Assembly: GCF_019397265.1 (NCBI RefSeq)
Contig: NZ_CP068985.1
Span: forward strand, 8,303,001-8,367,000
Length of the DNA: 64,000 nt
Direction of reading: 5' to 3'
Source: Nonomuraea coxensis DSM 45129
GTDB taxonomy: Bacteria > Actinomycetota > Actinomycetes > Streptosporangiales > Streptosporangiaceae
In this document: piece after piece, positions 17,216 through 27,374 of the stretch
Position numbering within the stretch: the stretch's first letter is position 1
Layout: every line of letters starts with the position of its first letter
Program-made: the position numbers and the translations under genes
The notes under the pieces: model-generated
Database searches by the model: none
Told to the model about the DNA's origin: nothing
What the model saw: the letters and a program-made list of their open reading frames with translations, nothing else

Positions 17216-18349
17216 CTACTTAAAAAGGTGCTCGTCGGCGTGGTCGAGAGCCAGGCGGACCGCGCCGACCGCGATGCAGTCGTCGCCCAGGTCCGAGGCC
17301 ACGACCTCGGGCGGATAGAGGCAATGCCGCTCGAAGACCTCGCGTACCGGCTCCACCAGCAGGTCGCCGGCCGAGGCCAGCGCGCCGCCGATGACCACCA
17401 TCTCGGGGTCGAGCGGGTTGACCACGGTGACCAGGCCCGCCGCGAGGCCGCGGGCCAGCTCGCGCACGGCCAGCGCGGCCTTCTCCTCGCCCGCGCGGGC
17501 CCGGCCGATCGCGAAGTCGGCGCTCTGCCGCATCGAGCGCAGCTCCCCCGGCTCGGCCGCCATCGCGTAGTCGATGACGTGACGGAACGCCGTCCAGTTG
17601 TCGTTGGGCTGGGAGCCGATCTCGCCCCCGGCCGCGTGCGCGCCCCGGTGCGGCCGGCCGCCGACCAGCAGGCCCATGCCGATGCGGTCGCCGGTGAACA
17701 GGTAGACCACGTCGGAGCGGCCCCGCGCCGCGCCGCGCCAGTGCTCGGCCAGCACCGCGAGGCGCATGTCGTTGTCCACCAGCACCGGGACGGGCAGCCG
17801 GCGGGCCAGCTCGCCGCGCAGGTCGAGCCCCGTCCAGTCGTCCAGCGCGACGCTCTTGACCACCCGGCCCGCGGCGTCCACGGTGCCGGTGGTGCCCACA
17901 CCGGCGGCGGCCAGTCCCTCCAGCGTGAGGCCCGCGCGTCCGGCGGTCTCCACGGCCAGCGCGGCCACCGCGTCCAGCCGCTCGGCCGCGGTCAGGTGCC
18001 GGTGGCTCGGCACGCAGCGGGAGGCCACCACCGTGCCCGCGAGGTCGGCCACCATGGCCCGCAGGCTGGAGCCGCCGATGCCGACGCCGAGCACGTGCCC
18101 GGCCGCCGACCGGAACCTGAACCGCCGGGCCGGCCGCCCGCGCTGCCGGTCGCCCTGGTCCTCGGTCCACTCCTCGGCCCAGCCCTCGGCGATCAGGTCG
18201 TCCACGATGACCTCGGCCGTCGGCCGCGACACCCCGGCGGCCCTGGCCAGCTCGGACAGCGTGGCGACGTCCACCTCGCGCAGCACGCGCAGGATCGCCG
18301 CCGAGTTGAGCCTGCGCAGGAGGGAGGCGTCGCCGCTCTGCTGTCGCAC
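17216..18349 (-). CDS. ROK-family transcriptional repressor (NagC/XylR-like)
   Basis: This is a 377-aa sugar-responsive repressor. The N-terminal winged helix (about residues 5-65: LLRRLNSAAILRVLREV, TLSELARAAGVSRPTAEVIV) is followed by the ROK fold (about 80-370; GVGIGGSSLRAMVADLAG, VPVLVDNDMRLAVLAEHW). The ROK hallmark cysteine cluster (CxCGxxGC) that binds zinc is absent: the region reads GGEIGSQPNDNWTAF. GTG 18349 is chosen because TGGAGG lies just before it; a TTG nine codons earlier and an ATG seven codons earlier are alternatives. It is upstream of the oxidoreductase gene on the same strand and divergent from tdh, so it could control either. Confidence 0.88.
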   Translation of the reverse strand: MRQQSGDASLLRRLNSAAILRVLREVDVATLSELARAAGVSRPTAEVIVDDLIAEGWAEEWTEDQGDRQRGRPARRFRFRSAAGHVLGVGIGGSSLRAMVADLAGTVVASRCVPSHRHLTAAERLDAVAALAVETAGRAGLTLEGLAAAGVGTTGTVDAAGRVVKSVALDDWTGLDLRGELARRLPVPVLVDNDMRLAVLAEHWRGAARGRSDVVYLFTGDRIGMGLLVGGRPHRGAHAAGGEIGSQPNDNWTAFRHVIDYAMAAEPGELRSMRQSADFAIGRARAGEEKAALAVRELARGLAAGLVTVVNPLDPEMVVIGGALASAGDLLVEPVREVFERHCLYPPEVVASDLGDDCIAVGAVRLALDHADEHLFK

Positions 18350-18511
18350 GTGACCTCCACATCGAGTCATCTTCAAGCCTATTGCGTAATTGTGCCTGCT
18401 CGCAGGACCGCGTGAAGCTGAGCTGTGGGGGCACTTAAGAAGTCCTCGATGGACACCTCACGAGTGGACCGGGCACAGTGCGTTAGGTTCGACCTAGGGG
18501 GAGAGAGGGCC

Positions 18512-19539
18512 ATGAAAGCGCTGGTCAAGGAGAAGGCCGAGCCCGGTCTGTGGCTGGTGGACGTCCCGGAGCCGGAGGTGGGGCCCGGCGAGGTGAAGAT
18601 CCGGGTGCTGCGCACCGGCATCTGCGGCACCGACCTGCACATCCGCAAGTACGACGACTGGGCCAGGCACACGCTGAAGCTGCCCCTCGTCGCCGGGCAC
18701 GAGTTCAGCGGCCACGTGGTCGAGGTGGCGCCCGGCGTCGAGGACGTCGCCGTCGGCGACCTGGTCAGCGGCGAGGGTCACCTGGTCTGCGGCAAGTGCC
18801 GCAACTGCATGGCCGGCCGCCGCCACCTGTGCCGCAACACCATCGGCCTCGGGGTCAACAGGGACGGCGCGTTCGCCGAGTACGTCACCCTCCCCGCCAC
18901 CAACGTGTGGGTGCACCGCACCCCGGTCGACCCGGACATCGCGGCCATCTTCGACCCGTTCGGCAACGCCGTGCACACCGCGCTGTCCTTCCCCCTGGTC
19001 GGCGAGGACGTCCTGATCACCGGCGCCGGCCCGATCGGCCTGATGGCGGCGGCCGTCGCCACCCACGTGGGCGCGCGCAACGTGATGATCACCGACGTCA
19101 GCGACGAGCGGCTCGAACTCGCCGGCAAGCTCGGCGTCTCGCTCGCGCTCAACGTCTCCCGCTCCTCCATGGAGGAGGGCATGAGCAGGCTCCACATGCG
19201 CGAGGGCTTCGACGTGGGGCTGGAGATGTCCGGCAACCCGGCGGCGATGCGCGAGATGATCGCGCACATGACGCACGGCGGCAAGATCGCCATGCTCGGG
19301 CTGCCCGCCGAGGAGTTCGCGATCGACTGGGCCACGGTCGTCACCTCCATGATCACCATCAAGGGGATCTACGGCAGGGAGATGTTCGAGACCTGGTACA
19401 ACATGTCGGTCCTGCTGGAGAAGGGGCTCGACCTCTCCCCCGTCATCACCCACAGGTTCGGCTACCGCGACTTCGAGGCGGCCTTCGACACGGCCGCCGG
19501 AGGCCGCACCGGCAAGGTCATTCTGGATTGGAGCGCTTG

Positions 19540-19540
<1 letters not shown>
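18512..19540 (+). CDS. tdh: L-threonine 3-dehydrogenase
   Basis: Tdh oxidises L-threonine to 2-amino-3-ketobutyrate with NAD+ and acts together with Kbl. The 342-aa sequence is a zinc-containing medium-chain dehydrogenase. It has the catalytic zinc motif GICGTDLHIRKYDDW with the following GHEFSGHVVE, the structural-zinc cysteines CGKCRNCMAGRRHLC, and the NAD-binding loop ITGAGPIGLMAAAVA. Length and motifs match E. coli Tdh (341 aa). ATG 18512 follows GGGAGAGAGGGCC. The stop overlaps the kbl start by one base (TGATG), so the two enzymes are co-translated; the unstable intermediate is thought to be passed straight on. Confidence 0.96.
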
Positions 19541-20709
<1,169 letters not shown>

Positions 20710-20744
20710 TTCGTACGCGCACGCAGCTGAGTATCCTCACCTGC

Positions 20745-21665
20745 GTGATAGACACGCGGCGGCTGCGCACGCTCCGTGCCGTGGCCGACCACGGCACGGT
20801 CACCGCCGCCGCGGCCGCGCTGCACCTCACGCCGTCGGCCGTGTCGCAGCAGCTCGTGGCGCTGGAGCACGAGGTGGGGCACCGGCTGTTCACCCGCGAC
20901 GGGCGCGGCGTGCGCCTCACCGCGGTCGGCCGGATCATGCTCGGGCACGCCAACGAGGTGCTGGCCCAGCTCGAACGGGCCCGCGCGGACGTGGCCGCGT
21001 ACACCGCGGGAGAGGCCGGCGAGGTCACCGTGGCCTGCTTCGCCACGGCGATCAGCGCCGTGCTCTCCCCCGCGATCGCGGCGCTGCGCGCGAGCGCGCC
21101 CGGCATCCAGGTGCGGGTGCTCGACGCCGAGGGCGACCAGGGGCTCGCCATGCTGCTGGACTCCGAGGCCGACCTCGCGGTCGCGGTCGAGTACCGCGGG
21201 GCGCCCGACGCCGCCGACCGGCGGCTGTCCCGGCTGCCGCTGTACGCCGAGCCGTTCGACCTGGTGCTGCCCCGCGGCCATCCGCTCGCGGACTCGGCCA
21301 CGCTGGTGTCGCTGGCCGGCGAACGGTGGATCGGGCCCTATCCCGGCAACCCGGTGCACGACGTGATCACGTTCGCCTGCCAGCAGGCGGGCTTCACGCC
21401 CAACGTCGCCCACTGCTCCGACGACTTCCGCGCCGTGGTGGCGCTGGTCGGGGCGGGGGCGGGGGTGGCGCTCGTGCCCCGGCTGGCGCTGCGGGACATG
21501 GCGCCCGCCGGCGTCGTCGTACGCCGTACGCCGGGGCCGGCCGAGCGCCGCGTCTTCGCGGCCGTGCGCCGGGGGGCCGACTCGCATCCGGTCGTCCGGC
21601 CGGTGCTGGCGGCGTTGCGGGAGGTGGCGTCCTCGATCGGCGGCACCCCGCCCGACCCGTCCTGA
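20745..21665 (+). CDS. LysR-family transcriptional regulator
   Basis: This is a 306-aa LysR-type regulator. The N-terminal HTH (residues 1-60; LRTLRAVADHGTVTAAAAAL, then TPSAVSQQLVALE) is followed by a periplasmic-binding-like effector domain (about 85-300). The start is GTG 20745. It lies 35 bases after kbl on the same strand, so it may be read as part of the threonine operon or regulate it. LysR genes are usually divergent from their targets, so the link is uncertain. Confidence 0.9.
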   Translation: MIDTRRLRTLRAVADHGTVTAAAAALHLTPSAVSQQLVALEHEVGHRLFTRDGRGVRLTAVGRIMLGHANEVLAQLERARADVAAYTAGEAGEVTVACFATAISAVLSPAIAALRASAPGIQVRVLDAEGDQGLAMLLDSEADLAVAVEYRGAPDAADRRLSRLPLYAEPFDLVLPRGHPLADSATLVSLAGERWIGPYPGNPVHDVITFACQQAGFTPNVAHCSDDFRAVVALVGAGAGVALVPRLALRDMAPAGVVVRRTPGPAERRVFAAVRRGADSHPVVRPVLAALREVASSIGGTPPDPS

Positions 21666-21666
21666 C

Positions 21667-23304
21667 TCACACGTCGGCGCGGGCCAGGCGGAGCGCCTCG
21701 GTGAAGCGGGCGTGCCGGTCCAGCTCCTCCCGTACGGGCTCCAGCACGAGCCGATCGCTCACCTCCGCGATGGCCGTCCGCAACGCCTTCCCCGTACGGC
21801 GGGCGCGGCGGCGACCACCCAGCCAGGCCAGCAGCCGGGACACCAGCGCCACCAGCACCCCCGCCAGCGCCCCGCCCGCCAGCAGCACCGTCGGCCACGG
21901 GACCGGCCCCGCGGTGGGGAGCGGCGGCTGCGGCAGGCGCAGGTAGTCCATCCCGAACAGCACCCCCAGCCAGAGCCCGCCCGCCAGCATGGCCGCGAAC
22001 ACCAGCCACTGCAGCGCGTTCACCGCGCTCCACCAGCGGGGGCGGCGGGTCGCATCCAGCGAGGTCATGGCGATCGCCCGGTCCACCGCGTCGGTCAGCT
22101 CGGCGGCGTGGGAGCGCGCCGCGTGCCGCACCGCCGCCGCCCAGGGGGCGGGCAGGCCGGCGGCGGCGGACGCGCCGACGTCCCTGAGCGCGATCTCGAC
22201 CTGCGCCCGCTGCACGGCGGACGCGCCCGGCACGGACGTCCGCCCGACGATCCCCTCCGTCTCCTCCGGCGTGGGGAGCTGGGGGCGCGCGTCCGGGGAC
22301 GCCGTCATCCCCAGGCGGAGCCGGCGCAGCGGATCGGGGCGGAAGCGCCGCAGCCAGCGGGTGACCGGCCACCCGGTCGCGACCACCGCCCGGTGCCGGT
22401 GCCCCTTGGCCACGGCCGCCACCACCAGCGGCACCCCGGCCGCCCGCGCGAGCGCCGCCCTGAGCCCCTTGTCCACCCCTTTGTCCAGCCCCTTGCCCTC
22501 GCCCTCGGCGACGCCCAGGTGCGCGGCCGCCGCGGCGACGTCGGCGCCCAGGCGGGCCGCCCACGACCGGCGGGCCGCGACCCGCTCGCCGAGCACGCTC
22601 CGCAGCACGGCCATGCCCTCACCGGTACGCGCCGAGACGGCCAGCACAGGGACGTCCGCCAGCCCGTCGCCCTCCAGCAGCCGCCGCAGGTCGCCGACGC
22701 AGCGTTCGACGGCCTGCGGCGGCAGCCGGTCGACCTGGTTGAGCACCACCAGCATCACGTCCCGGTGCCCGGCCAGCGGACGCAGGTAGCGCTCGTGCAG
22801 CGCCGCGTCGGCGTACTTCTGCGGATCCACCACCCACACCAGCAGGTCCACCAGCTCGACCAGGCGGTCCACCTCCAGCCGGTGCGAGAGCCTGATGGAG
22901 TCGTGGTCGGGCAGGTCCAGCAGGACGAGCCCCGACCCGTCCGCGTCCGCGGCCGAGTGGCGGTGCGGGACGTCCAGCCAGTCGAGCAGCGGGCCCGCCC
23001 CCTCGCCGTCCCAGAGCGCCGCCTGCGCGGTCGAGGTCGTGGGCCGGGTGACGCCGACCGCCGCCAGCTCCTCCCCCGCCAGCGCGTTGTACAGGGACGA
23101 CTTGCCGCTGCCGGTCGCCCCGGCCAGCGCGGCCACGGTGTGGTCGAGGGACAGGCCGGTACGCGCTCCCGCCCGTTCGGCGACGGCCCGCGCGGCGGCC
23201 ACCGCCTCCTCCGGCAGCCGGCCCTCGCCGAGCGTGGCCGCCTCCAGCAGCGCGCTCACCCGCGTGTCGAGGGACGGCCCCTCCTTGCGCCGCAGCAGCT
23301 TCAC
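21667..23304 (-). CDS. Dynamin-like / YfjP-type membrane GTPase, second gene of pair
   Basis: This is a 545-aa GTPase with G1 AGATGSGKSSLYNALAG, G3 LLDLPDHDS and G4 VLNQVDRLP. The C-terminal half carries two membrane helices (WLVFAAMLAGGLWLGVLFG, then VPWPTVLLAGGALAGVLVAL) and a basic tail. The organisation matches bacterial dynamin-like pairs such as DynA/DynB of Streptomyces, which stabilise sporulation septa. GTG 23304 overlaps the stop of the upstream GTPase gene (GTGA), so the two products are made together and probably assemble together. A role in septation is an inference from family and pairing. Confidence 0.88.
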   Translation of the reverse strand: MKLLRRKEGPSLDTRVSALLEAATLGEGRLPEEAVAAARAVAERAGARTGLSLDHTVAALAGATGSGKSSLYNALAGEELAAVGVTRPTTSTAQAALWDGEGAGPLLDWLDVPHRHSAADADGSGLVLLDLPDHDSIRLSHRLEVDRLVELVDLLVWVVDPQKYADAALHERYLRPLAGHRDVMLVVLNQVDRLPPQAVERCVGDLRRLLEGDGLADVPVLAVSARTGEGMAVLRSVLGERVAARRSWAARLGADVAAAAAHLGVAEGEGKGLDKGVDKGLRAALARAAGVPLVVAAVAKGHRHRAVVATGWPVTRWLRRFRPDPLRRLRLGMTASPDARPQLPTPEETEGIVGRTSVPGASAVQRAQVEIALRDVGASAAAGLPAPWAAAVRHAARSHAAELTDAVDRAIAMTSLDATRRPRWWSAVNALQWLVFAAMLAGGLWLGVLFGMDYLRLPQPPLPTAGPVPWPTVLLAGGALAGVLVALVSRLLAWLGGRRRARRTGKALRTAIAEVSDRLVLEPVREELDRHARFTEALRLARADV

Positions 23305-25139
23305 CGGCCCTCCTCCTCGGCGCCGGGCTGGACCGGCAGCTCCATGGTGACGGCGGACGGCAGCGCCCCCGGGGGCGGCGCGGCCTCCACGGCCGGTCGC
23401 GCGGCGGCCTCCACGGCAGGCGGCGCGGCCGGAGCCGGGAGGTCGGCGCGCAACGCCCGCTGGGCGCGGATCTCGGCGAGCGCGCGGTCGAGCTGCTCGG
23501 CCGTGCCCTTCGGCGGCTCGGCGGACTCCAGGAGGGCGTCGAAGCGGGCCGCCTCCTCCCGCAGCAGGACGCTGACCCGTTCGCGCAGGTCCTCGCGGGC
23601 CGTGACGGTCAGCGTACGGACGGCCTGGTCGCCGAAGACGGCCTCCAGCACCTTCTGCGACAGCACGCTCGTGCCGCCCGCGATCCCGACCTCGATGCCG
23701 GTCAGCCCGCCCGTGGAGGCGAACACGCCCAGCATGAGCAGCAGCCCCGCCCCGTTCACCCCGAACGAGGCCACCCGGGCCGCGGTGCGCCGCTCGGCGC
23801 CCTCGTCGCGTACGAGGTCGAGCACGAACTCCTGCCAGCCGCGCACCGCCGCCTCCGCCCGCCTGCCGAGGTCGGGCGAGGCCCGTCCGAGCCGGGCCGC
23901 CTCGACGGCCCCGAGCCGGTCGAGCAGCCCCGCGCCGCCGGGCGCCGCGGACCAGCCCTCCAGCGCCCGCTCGGCGGACCCGTCGGCGGAGCTCCTGATC
24001 AGCGACTCGACGCCGCTCTCCAGGGCCTCCTTGAGCTGCGTCTCCGGCATCCGCCCGGTGAAGAAGCCCACGATGCGGTCGCGCAGCCAGCCGACCCGGC
24101 TCTCCAGCGTGCGCATGAGGTCGCCGGTGCCGATGAAGTCCTGCCAGCGGGCCAGCACCTCGCCGCGCAGCAGCGAGCCGTCCCGCATGCCGCCGTCGAA
24201 GTCGGCGAGGCCGCCCGCGTAGGCGTTCGAGACGATCGCGCGCAGCCCGTCGAAGCCCGCCTGCTGCCGGGCGACCGCCGTGGCCAGGGCGGGCACCCGG
24301 GTCTCCAGGCTGTCCAGGGCGCCGGAGAGCGTCTGGCGCACGACGCGGGCGCGCTCGGCGGCGTCCTCGGCCAGCCCGTCGAGCCAGGCGGCGATGGGGC
24401 GTACGTACTCCTCGGGCAGGCGCGCCTTCTCGTCCGGCAGGGCCGCCTCGGGGACGGTGAACAGGCGGGTGCCGTCGAGCCCGTTCTCGGCGAGCAGCCG
24501 GTTGAGGTCGCGGACGACCGGCTCGACGGCCTCCCGCGACACGCGGTCGAGCACCACCGCCAGCGCCGTGCTCCGCTCGCGGGCCGAACGCAGGAAGCCC
24601 CACGGCACCTCGTCGGCGTACCGGGCGGCGGTCGTGACGAACAGCCACAGATCGGCGGCGGCGAGCAGCTGCGCGGCCAGCTCCCGGTTGGCGGTGACGA
24701 CCGAGTCGATGTCGGGCGCGTCGAGCAGCGCCAGCCCGGCCCCGACCGCGTCGGACGTCACCACGCGCAGCGCGCCAGGGCCCTCGCCGGTGGCGCGGGA
24801 CAGCCCCGGGAGCACGTTCTGGCCCATGAACCAGGGCCGGTCGGCGGGGTTCACCACGAGCGTGGGGGTCAGCGTGGTGGGCCGCAGCACGCCCGGCTCG
24901 GCCACGTCCGCGCCGACCAGCGAGTTGACCAGCGTGGACTTGCCCGCCCCGGTCGAGCCGCCGACGACGGCCAGCAGCGGCGCGTCGATCGCCCGCAGCC
25001 GTGGCAGCAGGTAGTCGTCGAGCTGCCCGGTCAGCTCACGCAGCGCGCGCCGGTCCGCCGCCGCCTCGCCGATCGCCAGCGGGAACAGCTCGCGGTCCAA
25101 CGGCCGGCGCAAGGCCTCCAACGCGCCCAGCAGATCCAT
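23301..25139 (-). CDS. Dynamin-like GTPase, first gene of pair
   Basis: This is a 612-aa GTPase with G1 VGGSTGAGKSTLVNSLVG, a TTLTPTLV G2 region, G3 LLDAPDIDSV, and a weak G4 (VLDRVSRE in place of N/TKxD). A helical middle region leads to a short hydrophobic hairpin (GAGLLLMLGVFASTGG with GIEVGIAGG) likely to enter the membrane. A charged coiled segment and an Ala/Pro-rich tail follow. ATG 25139 is taken as start; an in-frame GTG 18 bases earlier is possible. Coupled by a 4-base overlap to the second GTPase gene. This fits the DynA/DynB type of actinobacterial fission proteins. Confidence 0.87.
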   Translation of the reverse strand: MDLLGALEALRRPLDRELFPLAIGEAAADRRALRELTGQLDDYLLPRLRAIDAPLLAVVGGSTGAGKSTLVNSLVGADVAEPGVLRPTTLTPTLVVNPADRPWFMGQNVLPGLSRATGEGPGALRVVTSDAVGAGLALLDAPDIDSVVTANRELAAQLLAAADLWLFVTTAARYADEVPWGFLRSARERSTALAVVLDRVSREAVEPVVRDLNRLLAENGLDGTRLFTVPEAALPDEKARLPEEYVRPIAAWLDGLAEDAAERARVVRQTLSGALDSLETRVPALATAVARQQAGFDGLRAIVSNAYAGGLADFDGGMRDGSLLRGEVLARWQDFIGTGDLMRTLESRVGWLRDRIVGFFTGRMPETQLKEALESGVESLIRSSADGSAERALEGWSAAPGGAGLLDRLGAVEAARLGRASPDLGRRAEAAVRGWQEFVLDLVRDEGAERRTAARVASFGVNGAGLLLMLGVFASTGGLTGIEVGIAGGTSVLSQKVLEAVFGDQAVRTLTVTAREDLRERVSVLLREEAARFDALLESAEPPKGTAEQLDRALAEIRAQRALRADLPAPAAPPAVEAAARPAVEAAPPPGALPSAVTMELPVQPGAEEEGR

Positions 25140-25157
25140 ACGCCTCACGCTACCCAC

Positions 25158-25205
25158 GAGGGGGCCGGTTCAGCGGCGCAAGGCAAGGTGGGCGTACGCC
25201 CCCTC
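25158..25205. repeat. Inverted repeats between GTPase pair and two-component genes
   Basis: GAGGGGGC (25158-25165) pairs with GCCCCCTC (25198-25205), and a 12-bp palindrome GGGCGTACGCCC lies at 25190-25201. The region is downstream of the response regulator stop and just upstream of the first GTPase start (both minus strand). It could terminate the regulator transcript or act as an operator for the GTPase operon. Confidence 0.4.
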
Positions 25206-25236
25206 CGCACAGCCCGCGACCGGTCCTGGCGAACCG

Positions 25237-25920
25237 TCAGGGGGCGGACGGCGGCTCGCGGAGCACGTAGCCGACGCTGCGCAGGGTGTGGATGAGCCGC
25301 GGCTCGACGTCGTCCACCTTGCGCCGCAGGTAGGATACGTACGACTCGACCACCCCGGCGTCGCCGCCGAAGTCGTAGTTCCAGACGTGGTCGAGGATCT
25401 GCGCCTTCGACAGCACCCGCCCGGCGTTGACCATGAAGTAGTGCAGCAGCTTGAACTCCGTCGGCGACAGGCGCACCTGACGGCCGCCGCGCCAGACCTC
25501 GCGGGAGTCCTCGTCCAGCTCCAGGTCGGCGACCTTGAGCCGGGTGGCGGCCACGCCCTCGGCGCGGGTGCGGCGCAGCACGGCCCGGATGCGGGCCTGC
25601 ACCTCCTCCAGGCTGAACGGCTTGGTCACGTAGTCGTCGCCCACCCGCAGGCCCGCGATCTTGTCCTCGGTGGCGTCGCGGGCGGTGAGGAAGAGCACGG
25701 GCGCGTCGATCCGCTTGGCGACCTCCAGGCCGTCGAGGTCGGGGAGCATCACGTCGAGCACGACGAGGTCGGGCGAGGCGCGTTCGGCGACCTCGACGGC
25801 CTCCTGACCGTCGGCGGCGGTCAGGACCTCGAACCCGGAGAAGCGCAGGCTGGCGGAGAGCAGGTCCCTGATGCTGGGTTCGTCGTCCACCACCATGATC
25901 AGCGCCTCGGGTTTCGTCAC
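25237..25920 (-). CDS. OmpR/PhoB-family response regulator with shortened receiver
   Basis: This is a 227-aa response regulator: receiver (residues 5-115; acidic pair Asp12/Asp13, phospho-acceptor Asp56 in LVVLDVMLPD, KPF lysine) and winged-helix DNA-binding domain (about 130-222; SPTEFKLLHYFMVNAGRVLS, RRKVDDVEPRLIHTLRSVGY). It is close to the other regulator of this cluster, but its receiver is missing about six residues between helix 3 and strand 4 (AKRIDAPVLFLTA) and one glycine in VGDDYVTKPF. The losses are in-frame. It lies 41 bases downstream of the kinase gene, giving a regulator-kinase-regulator operon. It may respond poorly to phosphorylation. Confidence 0.93.
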   Translation of the reverse strand: MTKPEALIMVVDDEPSIRDLLSASLRFSGFEVLTAADGQEAVEVAERASPDLVVLDVMLPDLDGLEVAKRIDAPVLFLTARDATEDKIAGLRVGDDYVTKPFSLEEVQARIRAVLRRTRAEGVAATRLKVADLELDEDSREVWRGGRQVRLSPTEFKLLHYFMVNAGRVLSKAQILDHVWNYDFGGDAGVVESYVSYLRRKVDDVEPRLIHTLRSVGYVLREPPSAP

Positions 25921-25961
25921 CTACTCAGCGTGACAAAACGACCTGAGGGTTAGCTGAACGG

Positions 25962-27374
25962 TCACTCCAAAGCTAGTGGGAGTTCGACCCGGAACGTGGA
26001 GCCGTCCTCGACGGTGCTGGTCACGGTGACCTCGCCGCCGTGGGCCCGTACGAGCGCCTGGACGATGGCGAGGCCGAGCCCGGTGCCTCGTTCCTCGGTG
26101 GAGCGGCGGCGGGCGCGGGCGGTGTCGGCCCGGTAGAAGCGCTCGAAGACGTGCTCGACCTGCTCGGGGGTGAGTCCGGGGCCCTGGTCGGCGACCTCCA
26201 GGAAGACCCGGCCGCCGCCGGCGCCGACCCGGACGACGATCGGCGAGGCCGGCTCGGTGTGGACGATCGCGTTGGTGACGAGGTTGCTGACCACCTGGCG
26301 CAGGCGTACCTCGTCGCCGGAGACGATCAGGGCGGCGCCGCCGACGACGTCGAGCTTGATCGTACGGTCGGGCGCGATGATCCGGGCGTCCTGCACGGCG
26401 TCGGCGGCCAGGGCCAGCATGTCCACCGGGCGCATCTTCAGCGGCCGCTGCTGGTCCACCCTGGCCAGCAGGAGCAGGTCGTCCACCAGCAGGCTCATCC
26501 GGCCGGCCGCCTTCTCCACGCGCTGCATGAGCTCGACGGGGTCGGCGCCGGGGTTCTGGCGGGCGTACTCGGCGAAGCCGCGGATGGAGGTGAGCGGGGT
26601 GCGCAGCTCGTGGGAGGCGTCGCCGACGAACTGGCGCATGCGGTCCTCGGAGCGCCGGGCCGCCTCCTCGGAGGCCGAGCGGGCGGCGAACGCGGCCTCG
26701 ATCTGGGCGAGCATGCCGTTGAGCGACCTCGCCAGGCTGCCCACCTCGGTGCGGGGGTCGGCGTCGGGGACCCGGCGGCCCAGCTCGCCGCCGGCGATGG
26801 CCTCGGCGGTGCGCTCGATCTGGGCGAGCGGGCGCATGCTGCGCCGGACGATGGTGACGCCGACGACGGCGAGGATGAGCAGGCTGCCGCCGCCGCCCAG
26901 CAGCTCGATGAGCAGGAGCCGCTTGGTGATCGCGTCGACCTCCTCCAGGTCCACGGCGACGACCAGCGTGGTGCGCTGCACCTGGCGCTCCAGCACCCGC
27001 CATTCGCCGTCGCCGCTGGTCGCGCGGGTGGTGTAGGCGTCCTGGCCGGGCGCGCCGGCGAGGAAGGGCTTGGGCTTGGCGTCCACGTCGCGGTCGTTCA
27101 GCATCGGCACGAAGTCGCCGCCGGGCTCCTTGACCAGGACGATCGCGTCGGACTCGATGAGGATCGGCCGGTCGGGGGTCTCCCTGTCGTTGCGCCGGTC
27201 GTTGACGACCTTCTTGTGCATGCGTTCGCTGAGCAGGGTGAGCTGCCCGTCCACGCGGTCGAGGAGGTAGCCGTGCAGCACCGACACGCTGACCAGGCCG
27301 ATGAAGACCATGCCGAATCCGAGCAGCGCCAGCATGGACGCCATCAGCTTGATCCGCAGCGGCAGCCGGGCCAT
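25962..27374 (-). CDS. Sensor histidine kinase (EnvZ/MprB class)
   Basis: This is a 470-aa membrane kinase. Helix 1 (about residues 10-32) and helix 2 (about 155-180; LLGGGGSLLILAVVGVTIV) flank an extracytoplasmic sensor of roughly 120 residues. A HAMP linker (about 180-235) precedes the HisKA domain with phospho-acceptor His255 in GDASHELRTPLTS. The ATPase domain has the N box (NLVTNAIVHTEP), G1 (DQGPGLTPEQ), the F box (VFERFYRAD) and G2 (GTGLGLAIV). The ATG overlaps the stop of the upstream regulator by one base (TGATG), so that regulator is its likely partner. The signal is unknown. Confidence 0.95.
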   Translation of the reverse strand: MARLPLRIKLMASMLALLGFGMVFIGLVSVSVLHGYLLDRVDGQLTLLSERMHKKVVNDRRNDRETPDRPILIESDAIVLVKEPGGDFVPMLNDRDVDAKPKPFLAGAPGQDAYTTRATSGDGEWRVLERQVQRTTLVVAVDLEEVDAITKRLLLIELLGGGGSLLILAVVGVTIVRRSMRPLAQIERTAEAIAGGELGRRVPDADPRTEVGSLARSLNGMLAQIEAAFAARSASEEAARRSEDRMRQFVGDASHELRTPLTSIRGFAEYARQNPGADPVELMQRVEKAAGRMSLLVDDLLLLARVDQQRPLKMRPVDMLALAADAVQDARIIAPDRTIKLDVVGGAALIVSGDEVRLRQVVSNLVTNAIVHTEPASPIVVRVGAGGGRVFLEVADQGPGLTPEQVEHVFERFYRADTARARRRSTEERGTGLGLAIVQALVRAHGGEVTVTSTVEDGSTFRVELPLALE

